64,000 bases of DNA, from NCBI RefSeq assembly GCF_051195235.1, contig NZ_JBNFZM010000005.1:1-64000 (forward strand), written 5' to 3'. The translations under genes and the position numbers were made by a program. Positions 44,332 to 53,145 of this stretch are shown piece after piece (positions within the stretch are counted from its first letter, which is position 1; every line of letters begins with the position of its first letter). Source of the stretch: Tateyamaria sp947503385. GTDB lineage: Bacteria; Pseudomonadota; Alphaproteobacteria; Rhodobacterales; Rhodobacteraceae. Below the pieces are notes generated by a model. The model worked only from the letters and a program-made list of their open reading frames with translations. It had not been told where the DNA came from and ran no database searches.

Positions 44332-45224
44332 GCGTCCGCATCGGGATTTCTCCCATCGCATGGCAGAACGACGACCTGCCCGACCTGACCAAGGCCTATA
44401 CCATGGAACAGGCGCTGCGTGAAAGCCGCGAGATCGGCTATACCGGCGTCGAACGCGGCCAGCGGATGCCCAAGGACACCAAAGGCCTGCGCGCCTATCT
44501 GGACGATGCCGGCCTTGCGCTCTGTGGCGGCTGGTGTTCGGGCAATCTGCTGAACAACTCGGTCGCGCAGGAGTGCAAGGCCATCGCCGCACAGGTCAAA
44601 CAATTTGTCGATCTGGGCGCGCCCTGCATCGTCTACGCCGAATGCTCCAACACCATCCAAGGGGACATCGGCACACCCGTGAACAAACGCCCCACGCTGA
44701 GCCGCGACGACATGAAGGCTTACGGTGCCAAACTCACCGAGGTCGCCAAATGGTCCGCCGATCAGGGGATGCCCATGGCCTACCACCACCACATGGGCTC
44801 CATCGTGGAGGCCGAGGCGGATGTGGACGCACTGATGGACGGCTCCGGCGATGCGTTGCATCTGTGCTTTGACACTGGCCACCTGCTCTTTGGCGGCGGC
44901 GACGTCATGGCGACGATGAACCGCTGGGGCCACCGCATCCACCATGTCCACTACAAGGACATCCGCCCCGAAGTGGTCAAGGATGTGCGCAAGAATGACC
45001 GGTCCTTCCTCGACGCGGTGATCGCGGGTGCGTTCACTGTCCCCGGCGACGGCTGCATCGACTTTGGCGCAGTCAGCAAAGTTCTGAAATCGCTCAACTA
45101 TAACGGCTGGATCGTGGTCGAAGCAGAACAGGACCCGGCCAAGGCACCACCATATGAATACTCTAAACTGGGGTTCGAGACGATCATCGGCCACTGTCAG
45201 GAAGTCGGCCTGACCGTCTCCTAA
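44328..45224 (+). CDS. iolE: Inosose dehydratase
   Basis: A 298-residue TIM-barrel metalloenzyme removing water from scyllo-inosose. It starts with ATG overlapping the iolD stop (ATGA). GISPIAWQNDDLPDL, GYTGVERGQRMPKD, AYHHHMGSIVE and LCFDTGHLLFGGGD contain the family-conserved metal ligands (Glu, Asp, His), with the last Glu in VVEAEQDPAKAPP. Its product feeds IolD. Confidence 0.93.
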   Translation: MSVRIGISPIAWQNDDLPDLTKAYTMEQALRESREIGYTGVERGQRMPKDTKGLRAYLDDAGLALCGGWCSGNLLNNSVAQECKAIAAQVKQFVDLGAPCIVYAECSNTIQGDIGTPVNKRPTLSRDDMKAYGAKLTEVAKWSADQGMPMAYHHHMGSIVEAEADVDALMDGSGDALHLCFDTGHLLFGGGDVMATMNRWGHRIHHVHYKDIRPEVVKDVRKNDRSFLDAVIAGAFTVPGDGCIDFGAVSKVLKSLNYNGWIVVEAEQDPAKAPPYEYSKLGFETIIGHCQEVGLTVS

Positions 45225-45242
45225 ACCCTGCGAAAAGATCAG

Positions 45243-45452
45243 ATGTTCAAAAAACTCGGCCTCCAGCACCCGTTCTTCCTGCCGCCCTGGCGGCGGGTGG
45301 CAACAGTGCTGGCTATCACCCTTTGGGGCGGGTTCGAGCTGTGGCTGGGCAATACCGGCTGGGCCAGTTTCTTTGCCATCCTCGCCGCAATATGCATTCT
45401 GGAATTCTTCATCCTGTTTGATCCCGACAATTACGGAGGCGACGATGCCTGA
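45243..45452 (+). CDS. Small membrane protein between iolE and iolB (69 aa)
   Basis: A short product with two hydrophobic segments (VATVLAITLWGGFELWL and WASFFAILAAICILEFFILF) and a C-terminal acidic tail. Its last bases overlap the iolB ATG (8 nt), and it begins 18 bp after iolE, so it is truly embedded in the operon. The ribosome-binding site is weak. I do not know a role; it could be an accessory of transport or membrane association. Confidence 0.65.
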   Translation: MFKKLGLQHPFFLPPWRRVATVLAITLWGGFELWLGNTGWASFFAILAAICILEFFILFDPDNYGGDDA

Positions 45453-46251
45453 CCTTCTGCGCAAACCCTTTGGCACCCGTGGCAAGGTCCACAACATCAC
45501 GCCGCAAAGTGCGGGCTGGCGCTATGTCGGCTTTGACCTCTGGCACCTCAAGTCGGGTGATACCGCCGCCGAGGCGACAGGCGACCGCGAGGTCATCCTT
45601 GTGATGGTCGAGGGCAAGGCACAAATCACCGGCGCGGATCAGGACTGGGGCGTGCTGGGCGAGCGTCGTTCCGTGTTCGAACGCACCCCGCCCCACTGCC
45701 TCTACCTGCCCAACGGCTCCGACTGGAAAGCGACGGCAGAAACCGATTGCGTGATCGCAGTCTGCTCCGCCCCCGGCCACGGCGGCCACGCACCGCGCCG
45801 GATCGGCCCCGACGGAATCACGCTCACCCCACGCGGCACCGGCACCAACACGCGCTACATCAACAACATCGCAATGGAGGGCGAGGACTATGCCGACAGC
45901 CTGCTGGTCACGGAGGTCTTCACCCCCGCAGGCAACTGGTCATCCTTCCCCAGCCACCGCCATGACGAGGATGACTTTCCCCGCATCACCTACCTCGAAG
46001 AGACCTATTACCACCGCATCGACCCCGCCAACGGGTTCTCCATCCAGCGGGTCTATACCGACGACCGGCAGCTCGATGAAACCATGGCCGTGTCGGATGG
46101 CGAGGTGGTCTGCGTCCCCCGTGGCCACCATCCCTGCGGCGCGCCCTATGGGTTCGACCTCTACTACCTCAACGTCATGGCAGGCCCCCGGCGGAACTGG
46201 CGCTTTGTGCCCGCCCCCGAGGTGGAATGGATCATGGAACGCGACGGGTGA
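45445..46251 (+). CDS. iolB: 5-deoxy-glucuronate isomerase
   Basis: A 268-residue bicupin enzyme that isomerises 5-deoxy-glucuronate to 5-dehydro-2-deoxygluconate. WSSFPSHRHDEDDFPRITYLEETYYHR contains the metal-binding His/His/Glu set (given as landmark), and VCVPRGHHPCGAPYGFDLYYLNVMAG the later His. GGAGG lies a few bases upstream of the ATG, within the preceding gene. The kinase and aldolase that follow in the pathway (iolC, iolJ) are not in this window. Confidence 0.92.
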   Translation: MPDLLRKPFGTRGKVHNITPQSAGWRYVGFDLWHLKSGDTAAEATGDREVILVMVEGKAQITGADQDWGVLGERRSVFERTPPHCLYLPNGSDWKATAETDCVIAVCSAPGHGGHAPRRIGPDGITLTPRGTGTNTRYINNIAMEGEDYADSLLVTEVFTPAGNWSSFPSHRHDEDDFPRITYLEETYYHRIDPANGFSIQRVYTDDRQLDETMAVSDGEVVCVPRGHHPCGAPYGFDLYYLNVMAGPRRNWRFVPAPEVEWIMERDG

Positions 46252-47048
46252 GCAGCCCCTTCCAACTTGCCGCCTGCGCCGAGATGCTGTGGCCGGAAAA
46301 GCCGCTGGCATGGCGTGCCGCGCGCCTCACCGAACTGGGGTTTGGTGTGGGCCTGTGGAACTGGCCGGACTGGGATTTCGACGCGCTCGAAGCAACAGGC
46401 GCGCATTTTACCATTATGAACGGCTACCTGCGCGGACGGCTTGCGGATGACGAAGGTGCGGACATGCTGCTCGGCTCTGTCCGCGAGACGATCGAGGTTG
46501 GCAAACGGCTGGGTGTGGACCGCCTGAACCTGCATGGCACCGGCCTTGGCGAGCGTGGCGTGCCGCTGTGGCAGCACGACACCACAACCGGCCCCATGTG
46601 GCTCAAGGCGCGCGACACGTTGCATCGCATCTGCGATCTGGCCCAAGACCACGGTGTTACCTTCACCCTCGAAAACCTGAACCTGCGCGACCACCCCGGT
46701 TGCCCGTTCAACACAACCGCTGACGTTCTGGCGCTGGTGTCGGACATCGACCGGCCACAGTTGCGCATCAACCTCGATCTTTATCACACGCAAATCGGCG
46801 AAGGAGACCTGATCCGCTGGTGTCAGGCCTGCCTGCCGTGGATCGGAGAAATTCAGGTCGCCGACAATCCCGGACGGCTTGAACCCGGCACCGGGGAGAT
46901 CAATTACCCGGCCGTCGCCCGCGCCCTTTACGACATGGGCTACGCCGGGCCGATAGCACTCGAGGCGTACGCCTCCGATCATGCGGAGGACGCGCTTCAC
47001 GCCTTTCGCTCTGCATTCACCGTTCAGCCACAGGAGGCCACGCCATGA
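46248..47048 (+). CDS. Sugar phosphate isomerase/epimerase (hydroxypyruvate isomerase-like)
   Basis: A 266-residue TIM-barrel protein of the AP-endonuclease-2/Hyi type, starting with GTG that overlaps the iolB stop (GTGA). RLTELGFGVGLWNWPDWDFDAL and LNLHGTGLGERGVP resemble Hyi proteins; metal ligands appear as FTLENLNL (Glu), INLDLYHTQIGEGD (Asp/His), GEIQVADNPGR and IALEAYAS (Glu). It might interconvert an inosose or a ketose in the same pathway. Precise substrate unknown. Confidence 0.82.
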   Translation: MSSPFQLAACAEMLWPEKPLAWRAARLTELGFGVGLWNWPDWDFDALEATGAHFTIMNGYLRGRLADDEGADMLLGSVRETIEVGKRLGVDRLNLHGTGLGERGVPLWQHDTTTGPMWLKARDTLHRICDLAQDHGVTFTLENLNLRDHPGCPFNTTADVLALVSDIDRPQLRINLDLYHTQIGEGDLIRWCQACLPWIGEIQVADNPGRLEPGTGEINYPAVARALYDMGYAGPIALEAYASDHAEDALHAFRSAFTVQPQEATP

Positions 47049-47797
47049 CCTTTGCCGCCTATCCATCGCTCGCCGGAAAAACCGTCCTTGTGTCCGGAGG
47101 CGCGTCCGGGATCGGCGCCGACACCGTCCGCGCCTTTGCCGCCCAAGGGGCCAAGGTCGGGTTTCTGGATTTCAACGCCGACGCCAGCGCCGCCATGAAA
47201 GCCGAAACCGACGGCACCGTAGACTACGAGATTTGCGACCTGCGCGACATCGACGCGATGAAAGCCGCAATCCAGCGGCTTGAAGAGCGTCTGGGCAAGG
47301 TTCAGGTCCTCGTCAACAACGCCGCCCGCGACGACCGCCACGACTGGCGCGACGTGACGCCGGAATACTGGGATGAACGCATGGCCACGAACCTACGCCA
47401 TATGTTCTTTGCCATTCAGGCCGTGGCCCCCGGCATGATCGCGGCAGGCGGCGGGTCCATCATCAATGTGGGTTCCAATTCGTGGTGGGAGGCCGGTGGC
47501 GGCTTTCCGGCCTACGCCACCGCCAAATCCGCCGTACACGGCCTCACCCGTACCATGGCCCGCGATCTGGGCGATCACCGCATCCGCGTGAACACCGTTG
47601 TGCCCGGCTGGATCATGACCGAGCGGCAGAAAGAGCTGTGGGCGACGCCCGCAGCGCTGGACAAGCACCGCGACCGGCAATGCCTGCCCGACCTGATTGA
47701 CCCCATCTACGTGGTGCGCATGGTGGTGTTCCTCGCCTCCGATGATGCCGCAATGTGCACGGCCTCGAACTTCATGGTCGACGCAGGGTCCATCTGA
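47045..47797 (+). CDS. SDR sugar dehydrogenase, D-xylose 1-dehydrogenase (XylB)-like
   Basis: A 250-residue NAD-dependent dehydrogenase, coupled to the preceding gene (ATGA). VLVSGGASGIGADTVRAFA is the cofactor motif; the catalytic Ser lies in NVGSNSWW and Tyr/Lys in AYATAKSAVHG. YPSLAGKTVLVSGG, NNAARDDRHDW, YWDERMATNLRHMFF and FLASDDAAMCTA closely follow Caulobacter-type D-xylose dehydrogenase. In the inositol operon it may oxidise another polyol or sugar; substrate inferred only. Confidence 0.82.
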   Translation: MTFAAYPSLAGKTVLVSGGASGIGADTVRAFAAQGAKVGFLDFNADASAAMKAETDGTVDYEICDLRDIDAMKAAIQRLEERLGKVQVLVNNAARDDRHDWRDVTPEYWDERMATNLRHMFFAIQAVAPGMIAAGGGSIINVGSNSWWEAGGGFPAYATAKSAVHGLTRTMARDLGDHRIRVNTVVPGWIMTERQKELWATPAALDKHRDRQCLPDLIDPIYVVRMVVFLASDDAAMCTASNFMVDAGSI

Positions 47798-48756
47798 TGG
47801 AGCGGCGCGCGGTTGGTGATACCGGCCTGTCCCTGACCCCGCTCAGCTTTGGCAGTTCGGGTCTGGGCGATATGCCGGATACCTATGGCTATAAAGTGGA
47901 CGCCGACCGCGCCCATGCCACCGTTTCCGCGATACTGGACGGACCGTGCAACATGCTGGACACGTCCAACAATTACGGCATGGGCCGGTCCGAGGCGCGC
48001 ATCGGCGACGTGCTGCGCGACCGTTCGTTGCCCAATGGCTTTGTCCTCGCCACCAAACTTGACCGCGACATGGGCACCGGCCGGTTCGACGCGGCCCGCG
48101 TGCGCCAGTCGCTTGAGGAGAGCCTTGGGCGGTTGGGCCTCGACCGTGTGCCGCTCCTGCATCTGCACGATCCGGAACATGCGCGCGACCTGAATGAAAT
48201 CACCTGTAAAAACGGGGCCATAGACGAACTCTTTAAACTCAAGGACGACGGCTTGTGCGACGCTGTGGGCCTCGCCATGGGGCGGCTCGACATCATGGAG
48301 CCCATTCTGGCCGCCCACCCGTTCGACGCGTTGATCAGCCATAACCGCTTCACGCTGCTGAACCGCTCGGCGGACCGGATGTTCTCGGACGCCCACGCCC
48401 GCGGCATCGCCATCATCAACGCAGCCCCCTATGCGGGCGGTGTGCTGGCCAAGGGCAGCGCGGACATGCCGCGTATCACCTACCAGCCCGCCACGGACGA
48501 AGCCCTCGCTCCCGTCCGCACGATCGAGGCGATCTGTGCCAAACACGACGTGGCGCCCGGCGCCGTGGCGCTCCAGTTCTCCATGCGCGACCCGCGCATC
48601 ACCTCGACCCTTGTGGGCGTGAGCAAACCCGAACGCGTGGCGCAGACGCTGGCGTGGGCACAGGCAGACATTCCGCAAGCGGTGTGGGACGCGCTGGCCG
48701 ACCTGCCGTTCGAGTCGACCGACCCGGAGGCGAACCGGGTCTACAAACCGGGCTAA
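47797..48756 (+). CDS. Aldo/keto reductase (L-fucose/D-threo-aldose dehydrogenase-like)
   Basis: A 319-residue AKR beginning with ATG that shares a base with the SDR stop (TGATG). LDTSNNYGMGRSEARIGDVL holds the catalytic Asp/Tyr, FVLATKLDRD the Lys and LLHLHDPEH the His. VALQFSMRDPRITSTLVGVSKPERV is the C-terminal cofactor region. It resembles L-fucose/D-arabinose 1-dehydrogenases that make aldonolactones. Its stop overlaps the convergent lactonase stop by four bases. Confidence 0.83.
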   Translation: MERRAVGDTGLSLTPLSFGSSGLGDMPDTYGYKVDADRAHATVSAILDGPCNMLDTSNNYGMGRSEARIGDVLRDRSLPNGFVLATKLDRDMGTGRFDAARVRQSLEESLGRLGLDRVPLLHLHDPEHARDLNEITCKNGAIDELFKLKDDGLCDAVGLAMGRLDIMEPILAAHPFDALISHNRFTLLNRSADRMFSDAHARGIAIINAAPYAGGVLAKGSADMPRITYQPATDEALAPVRTIEAICAKHDVAPGAVALQFSMRDPRITSTLVGVSKPERVAQTLAWAQADIPQAVWDALADLPFESTDPEANRVYKPG

Positions 48757-49559
48757 AGCGTATCGAGGCTGACCGCCCGCGACGGCCCCACATCCAACCG
48801 CCAGGCAAAGGGCACCGTCTCGTGCACGGGAAACAGGGACGTGACCAGCGGGTCATGTCCGGGGATCACGCGGGACGCCCCGCCCCCAAGCTGCTGGATC
48901 GTGTCGAACCCGTCCAGCATCGGCTGCATGTCCACCACAATCGGGAACGGCTTGGCCGCAAGAAAATTCTCGTAGTAATGCGAGGCGTCCGAGGCGAGGC
49001 ACAAGGGCCCGTGGCCGGTGTCGACCTCAACCACTTGCAGCCCGCGAGAATGCCCGCCCACGCAATGCACACGCACCCCCGGCGCCACCTCGGCGCTGCC
49101 GTCGTGAAACACCACGCGGCCCGCATAGACGTGCCGCACCATCTCGCAGACATGGTCGGCGGTGAACGGCATCTGAAGCACATCATGGCACATGCACGGG
49201 CCCGTGGCATAGGCCATCTCGGCAGCCTGCAAATGAAAGGTCGCCGCCGGATAACGGTCGAGCCCGCCCGCATGGTCGTAATGCAAATGGGTGATGATCA
49301 CCGTATCGACCGTCTCTGCCGAAACGCCCAGCGCGCCCAAAGCCTCGACCGGATCACGCAGGATGGGCCGGTCGCGCCGCGCCGCTTCGGCCATGTCATA
49401 GCCCGTATCCACAACGATCCGCCGTCCATCGCATTCCAGCAGCCAGACAAAATAATCCATCCCATGCGCCGCCGCAGCGTGATCATCAAAAACAAAGCTG
49501 TCGCCACGGGTGCGCGCATTGCGCTCGGCATATTTTATGGCATGAACGGTCCACTGCAT
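48753..49559 (-). CDS. MBL-fold lactonase (N-acyl homoserine lactonase family)
   Basis: A 268-residue zinc hydrolase starting at the ATG 49559, with AGGAGG 6 nt upstream. TVIITHLHYDHAGGLDRYP contains the HxHxDH dinuclear metal site; further ligands are His in CVGGHSRG, Asp in LCLASDASHYYEN and the final His in VIPGHDPLV. The family cleaves acyl homoserine lactones and related lactones. It could quench quorum signals, or hydrolyse a sugar lactone made by the neighbouring dehydrogenases. Confidence 0.85.
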   Translation of the reverse strand: MQWTVHAIKYAERNARTRGDSFVFDDHAAAAHGMDYFVWLLECDGRRIVVDTGYDMAEAARRDRPILRDPVEALGALGVSAETVDTVIITHLHYDHAGGLDRYPAATFHLQAAEMAYATGPCMCHDVLQMPFTADHVCEMVRHVYAGRVVFHDGSAEVAPGVRVHCVGGHSRGLQVVEVDTGHGPLCLASDASHYYENFLAAKPFPIVVDMQPMLDGFDTIQQLGGGASRVIPGHDPLVTSLFPVHETVPFAWRLDVGPSRAVSLDTL

Positions 49560-49600
49560 GTGCGATCCTCCTGTTCCGATCATTGCTTACGCAAAAAATT

Positions 49601-49637
49601 GATACTTTGCAAAAAATCGTGCATCCATCGAAGTATC
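49601..49637. promoter_or_regulatory. Spaced inverted repeat in divergent lactonase/dehydrogenase promoter
   Basis: GATACTT at 49601-49607 and AAGTATC at 49631-49637 are a perfect inverted repeat with centres 30 bp apart. GCAAAAAAT also occurs twice (49591 and 49609). Both lie between the lactonase ATG and the ribosome-binding site of the dehydrogenase. Candidate binding sites for a shared regulator. Confidence 0.35.
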
Positions 49638-49657
49638 GAAGTTTTGACGGAGGGGTC

Positions 49658-50755
49658 ATGGGCAGGAACGCTGAGGTTGCGCTGATCAAAGGCGACGGGA
49701 TTGGCGTGGACGTGGCCGAGGCCGCAATGGCCGTGGCAGAGGCCGCCTGTGCCGCCGAAGGCATCAGCCTTGCCGTGACCGAGATTGCCGCCGGGGCAGA
49801 ATATTTTGCCGAGACCGGTGCGGATATCGAACCGGGCGGCGAAGAACGTGCAGGCGCGGCCGACGCGATTTTTCTGGGGGCCATAGGCCTGCCATCGGTT
49901 CGGCACGCGGACGGAACCGAAATCAGCCCGCATTTGCGCCTGCGCGACCGCTACGGTCTTTATGCCGGGGTGCGCCCGGTCAAGGCCTATCCAAACGCGC
50001 CCCAACGCCTCGCCGATCCGCGCGCGGCGGCCATCGACATGGTGATCCTGCGCGAGTCGACCGAAGGGCTGTTTTATTCCGCCGCCGTGCATGGCCGCGC
50101 GCGGATCGAGGATGACACAGCCGTCGAAGACACAATGCGCATCACCCGCAGCACGACCGAAAAACTGCACCGCTTTGCCTTTCGTCTGGCTGAACGGCGC
50201 CGCGCGCGGGGGCACACAGGGCGCGTGACGTGCGTGGACAAGGCCAATGTCTTTGCCTCCATGGCGTTTTTCCGCAAAATCTTTGACGAGGTGGCGGTGG
50301 CGTTTCCCGACGCCCCGCACGACTATGCCTATGTGGACGCACAGGCGCTGAACCTGATCCGCGCGCCGTGGGATTATGATGTGATGGTGATGGAGAACAT
50401 GTTTGGCGACATCCTGAGCGATCTGGCCGGTGGGCTTGTGGGCGGCATGGGCATGGCGGCCTGCGCCGAGATCGGGGACGGGATTGGCCTGTTTCAGCCT
50501 GCCCACGGCTCTGCCCCGGACATCATGGGACAGGACAAGGCCAACCCGCTGGCGGCGATCCTGTCGGGCGCTCTGATGCTGGATTATCTGGCGGACAAGG
50601 CCGACGATGCGCGGTTCGAGGCGGCAGGTCTTGCGATTGAGGCCGCCGTGCAGCGCGGGTTCGAGGCGAATGATTTGCGCCCGATGGAGTTTGGCGGCGA
50701 CATGGGGACACATGCCATGACACATGCGGTGCTGCGCCACATGGGCGTGGCGTGA
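49658..50755 (+). CDS. Isocitrate/isopropylmalate dehydrogenase family enzyme
   Basis: A 365-residue NAD-dependent beta-decarboxylating dehydrogenase, ATG 49658 after GGAGGGG. ALIKGDGIGVDV is the N-terminus, ILRESTEGLFYS the substrate-type loop, CVDKANVF the catalytic Lys, MENMFGDILSDLAGGLVGGMGM the metal Asp region and PAHGSAPDIMGQDKANP the cofactor site. The loop is neither IPMDH-like nor clearly isocitrate-like and is nearer to tartrate/homoisocitrate types, so substrate is open. It is coupled to the formylglycine-generating enzyme. Confidence 0.85.
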   Translation: MGRNAEVALIKGDGIGVDVAEAAMAVAEAACAAEGISLAVTEIAAGAEYFAETGADIEPGGEERAGAADAIFLGAIGLPSVRHADGTEISPHLRLRDRYGLYAGVRPVKAYPNAPQRLADPRAAAIDMVILRESTEGLFYSAAVHGRARIEDDTAVEDTMRITRSTTEKLHRFAFRLAERRRARGHTGRVTCVDKANVFASMAFFRKIFDEVAVAFPDAPHDYAYVDAQALNLIRAPWDYDVMVMENMFGDILSDLAGGLVGGMGMAACAEIGDGIGLFQPAHGSAPDIMGQDKANPLAAILSGALMLDYLADKADDARFEAAGLAIEAAVQRGFEANDLRPMEFGGDMGTHAMTHAVLRHMGVA

Positions 50756-51681
50756 CCTGCTGCCCCTCGCGTGATGCCGAAGGCGCGGCCCCCGCCGCAC
50801 CCATGCCGGACGGGACCGTCCGGGTCGAAGGATTGGTCCCCTTGCGCGGCGGACGGTTCGAGATGGGCACACACGACAAGTTCTTTCCCGAAGATGGCGA
50901 AGGCCCGCCGCGACGGGTGCGGGTCAAACCCTTTGCCATTTCCGACACGGCGGTTTGCAACGCGGATTTTGCGCGCTTCGTGGATGAGACCGGATATGTG
51001 ACCGACGCAGAACAGTTTGGCTGGACCTATGTGTTCATGGGGCTTTTGCAGACCCCGGAGGCGCATGAGCCCCTGCCGGGGCTGGAATGGTGGCGCAAGG
51101 TCGATGGCGCGGCCTGGCACGCGCCGCAAGGACCAGGCACGACCTGGAGGAACGCGGCGGACCACCCGGTGGTGCATGTGTCGCACCGGGACGCCAGCGC
51201 CTATGCGGCGTGGGTCGGGGGACGCTTGCCGACCGAGGCCGAGTGGGAATTTGCCGCGCTGGGAGGGCTGGAACAGGCGCGCTTTCCCTGGGGGGATGCA
51301 GAGCCGGATGATGCGGGCTTTCAGCCCTGCAACATCTGGCAGGGACGGTTCCCGCATCATGACACGGGGGCTGACGGCTATGCCGGTACGGCCCCGGTCC
51401 GCAGTTTCGACCCTAATGGCTATGGCCTGTTCAACATGTGCGGCAACACATGGGAATGGACGGCGGACCGGCACCGGGTGCGGTCCTTGAAAAAGGCAGC
51501 GCGTGCCGCGCAGGCCGAGGCGCAGGCGACACCGTCCTACACCGTCAAGGGCGGGTCGTTCCTGTGCCACAAATCCTATTGCTACCGCTACAGGATTGCG
51601 GCGCGCAGTTTTAACACGCCGGACAGCACCACCTCGCATACCGGATTTCGCGTAGTTGTGGATACAGGCACCTTGGGCTGA
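50752..51681 (+). CDS. Formylglycine-generating enzyme (sulfatase-modifying factor)
   Basis: A 309-residue product beginning with GTG overlapping the upstream stop (GTGA). It is a true FGE rather than a general domain relative: GGSFLCHKSYCYRYR has both active-site cysteines that bind Cu(I), and NTPDSTTSHTGFR ends the fold. GGRFEMGT and WEFAALGG are SUMF landmarks, and the N-terminal CC pair (MTCC) is seen in bacterial FGEs. FGEs convert the active Cys of sulfatases to formylglycine; no sulfatase gene is visible in the window. Confidence 0.92.
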   Translation: MTCCPSRDAEGAAPAAPMPDGTVRVEGLVPLRGGRFEMGTHDKFFPEDGEGPPRRVRVKPFAISDTAVCNADFARFVDETGYVTDAEQFGWTYVFMGLLQTPEAHEPLPGLEWWRKVDGAAWHAPQGPGTTWRNAADHPVVHVSHRDASAYAAWVGGRLPTEAEWEFAALGGLEQARFPWGDAEPDDAGFQPCNIWQGRFPHHDTGADGYAGTAPVRSFDPNGYGLFNMCGNTWEWTADRHRVRSLKKAARAAQAEAQATPSYTVKGGSFLCHKSYCYRYRIAARSFNTPDSTTSHTGFRVVVDTGTLG

Positions 51682-51688
51682 GCGCGGA

Positions 51689-51703
51689 GGGGGCGCTGCC
51701 CCC
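51689..51703. terminator. Hairpin between convergent FGE and dctM
   Basis: GGGGGC-gct-GCCCCC, a 6-bp GC stem 7 bp after the FGE stop, followed by GC-rich sequence and copy B of the dispersed 3' element. It probably serves both convergent transcripts. Confidence 0.5.
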
Positions 51704-51719
51704 GCCCGTACCGGGCCCC

Positions 51720-51747
51720 CCGGAGTATTTTCCAAAGAGAAGAAGGG
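51720..51747 (-). repeat. Dispersed 3'-end element, copy B (after dctM)
   Basis: On the minus strand, starting at the base after the dctM TAG: CCCTTCTTCTCTTTGG, then AAAATACTCCG, then a run of G. It matches copy C over about 25 bases with one inserted base, although the upstream genes (TRAP permease and enolase-superfamily enzyme) are unrelated. Confidence 0.65.
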
Positions 51748-53145
51748 CTAAGCGAGGCTGGGAAGCCAGAGCACGATGGCCGGAAAGGCGACCAGCAGCG
51801 CGATGGTGATGCCATCGGCGATGAAGAAGGGGGTGACGCCCTTGAATACGTCCTGCACGCTGAGATCATCCCGCACGCCCGCCACGACAAAGCAGTTGAG
51901 GCCAATGGGGGGGGTGATCAGACAAAACTCGGCCATTTTGACCACGAGGATGCCAAACCAGATGGCGCACATCGGACCCGACATGCCAAAGGTGCTGTCT
52001 TCGGCGGAGACGAATTCGCCCCCGTTCAGCGCCATAACGGCGGGGTAGACGACCGGCAGGGTCAAAAGCAGCATTCCAATCGCGTCCATGAACATGCCAA
52101 GCACCGCGTAGGCCAGCAGGATGCAGACTAGGATCAGCATGGGCGACACGGTGAGAGACGTGATCCAGTCGGAAAATGCGCCCGGAAGATCGGCAAAGCC
52201 GAGGAAGCGCACATAGATCAGCACGCCCCAGATGATGGTGAAGATCATCACTGTGAGCTTGGCCGTCTCGATCAATGCGTCCTTGAGCGCGGGCCAGCGC
52301 ATCCCCCGGTAGAGCGCCATGCAGAAGACGATGAACGCGCCGACGGCGCCGCCTTCGGTTGGGGTGCCCCAGGCGTCACCAAAGGGGTTGTAGACAAAGA
52401 AGATGATGATCACGACAACCGCAACGATGGGCAGCGCCGGCAGCAGCGCTACGAAACGCTCGCCCCAGGAAAAGCCCCCCACGGGCGGGCCAATATTCTT
52501 GAAGGTGAGGGCAAGGCCAATGATCAGTGCGGCGTAGACAAGCGCCGAGAACATGCCGGGGATAAAGCCTGCGAGCAGGAGTTTACCCACATCCTGTTCG
52601 ACAATGATCGCGTAGATCACGAGGATGGCGGACGGCGGGATCAGGGAGGCAAGCGTGCCGCCCGCGGCCACAACCCCTGCCGCAAATTGCTTGTTATAGC
52701 CGATCTTGAGCATTTCGGGGATGGCGATGCGGGCAAAGACGGCCGCAGTCGCAACGGACGCGCCCGATACGGCGGCAAAGCCTGCGGTTGCAAAAACCGT
52801 TGATACAGCAAGACCGCCGGGCACCCAGGCGATCCATTTCTTGGCCGCCTCGAAGAGAGCGGTGGTGAGCTTGGCGTAATAGGCCAGATAGCCGATCAGG
52901 ATGAAGGTGGGGATCAGGCTGAGCGCGTGGGCGGAGACCTTGGAATGGGGCACCTGCCCGGCCACTTTGGCGCTGATCTCGACCGCTTTGCCGAGCCGCG
53001 CGGGATCATAGTCAAACCCGTTCCAGCGCAGCCAGACAAGGCCCACAAACCCGGCAAGCCCTGCGGCAAAGGCCACGCGCATCCCCAGAAAAACGAGGAC
53101 CAGCATACCGCCCGTGGTCCAAAGGCCAATGGTGATCGGATCCAT
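51748..53145 (-). CDS. dctM: TRAP transporter large permease subunit
   Basis: A 465-residue inner-membrane protein with about a dozen helices, the ion-coupled transport unit of a TRAP system. VLVFLGMRVAFAAGLAGFVGL at the N-terminus, GASVATAAVFARIAIPEM and GGTLASLIPPSAILVIYAIIVEQ are DctM landmarks given in short form. ATG starts one base after the dctQ stop. A long cytoplasmic or periplasmic segment near residues 50-70 is polar. Substrate undetermined; the neighbouring aminotransferase and racemase-type enzymes suggest a carboxylate or amino-acid derivative. Confidence 0.92.
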   Translation of the reverse strand: MDPITIGLWTTGGMLVLVFLGMRVAFAAGLAGFVGLVWLRWNGFDYDPARLGKAVEISAKVAGQVPHSKVSAHALSLIPTFILIGYLAYYAKLTTALFEAAKKWIAWVPGGLAVSTVFATAGFAAVSGASVATAAVFARIAIPEMLKIGYNKQFAAGVVAAGGTLASLIPPSAILVIYAIIVEQDVGKLLLAGFIPGMFSALVYAALIIGLALTFKNIGPPVGGFSWGERFVALLPALPIVAVVVIIIFFVYNPFGDAWGTPTEGGAVGAFIVFCMALYRGMRWPALKDALIETAKLTVMIFTIIWGVLIYVRFLGFADLPGAFSDWITSLTVSPMLILVCILLAYAVLGMFMDAIGMLLLTLPVVYPAVMALNGGEFVSAEDSTFGMSGPMCAIWFGILVVKMAEFCLITPPIGLNCFVVAGVRDDLSVQDVFKGVTPFFIADGITIALLVAFPAIVLWLPSLA

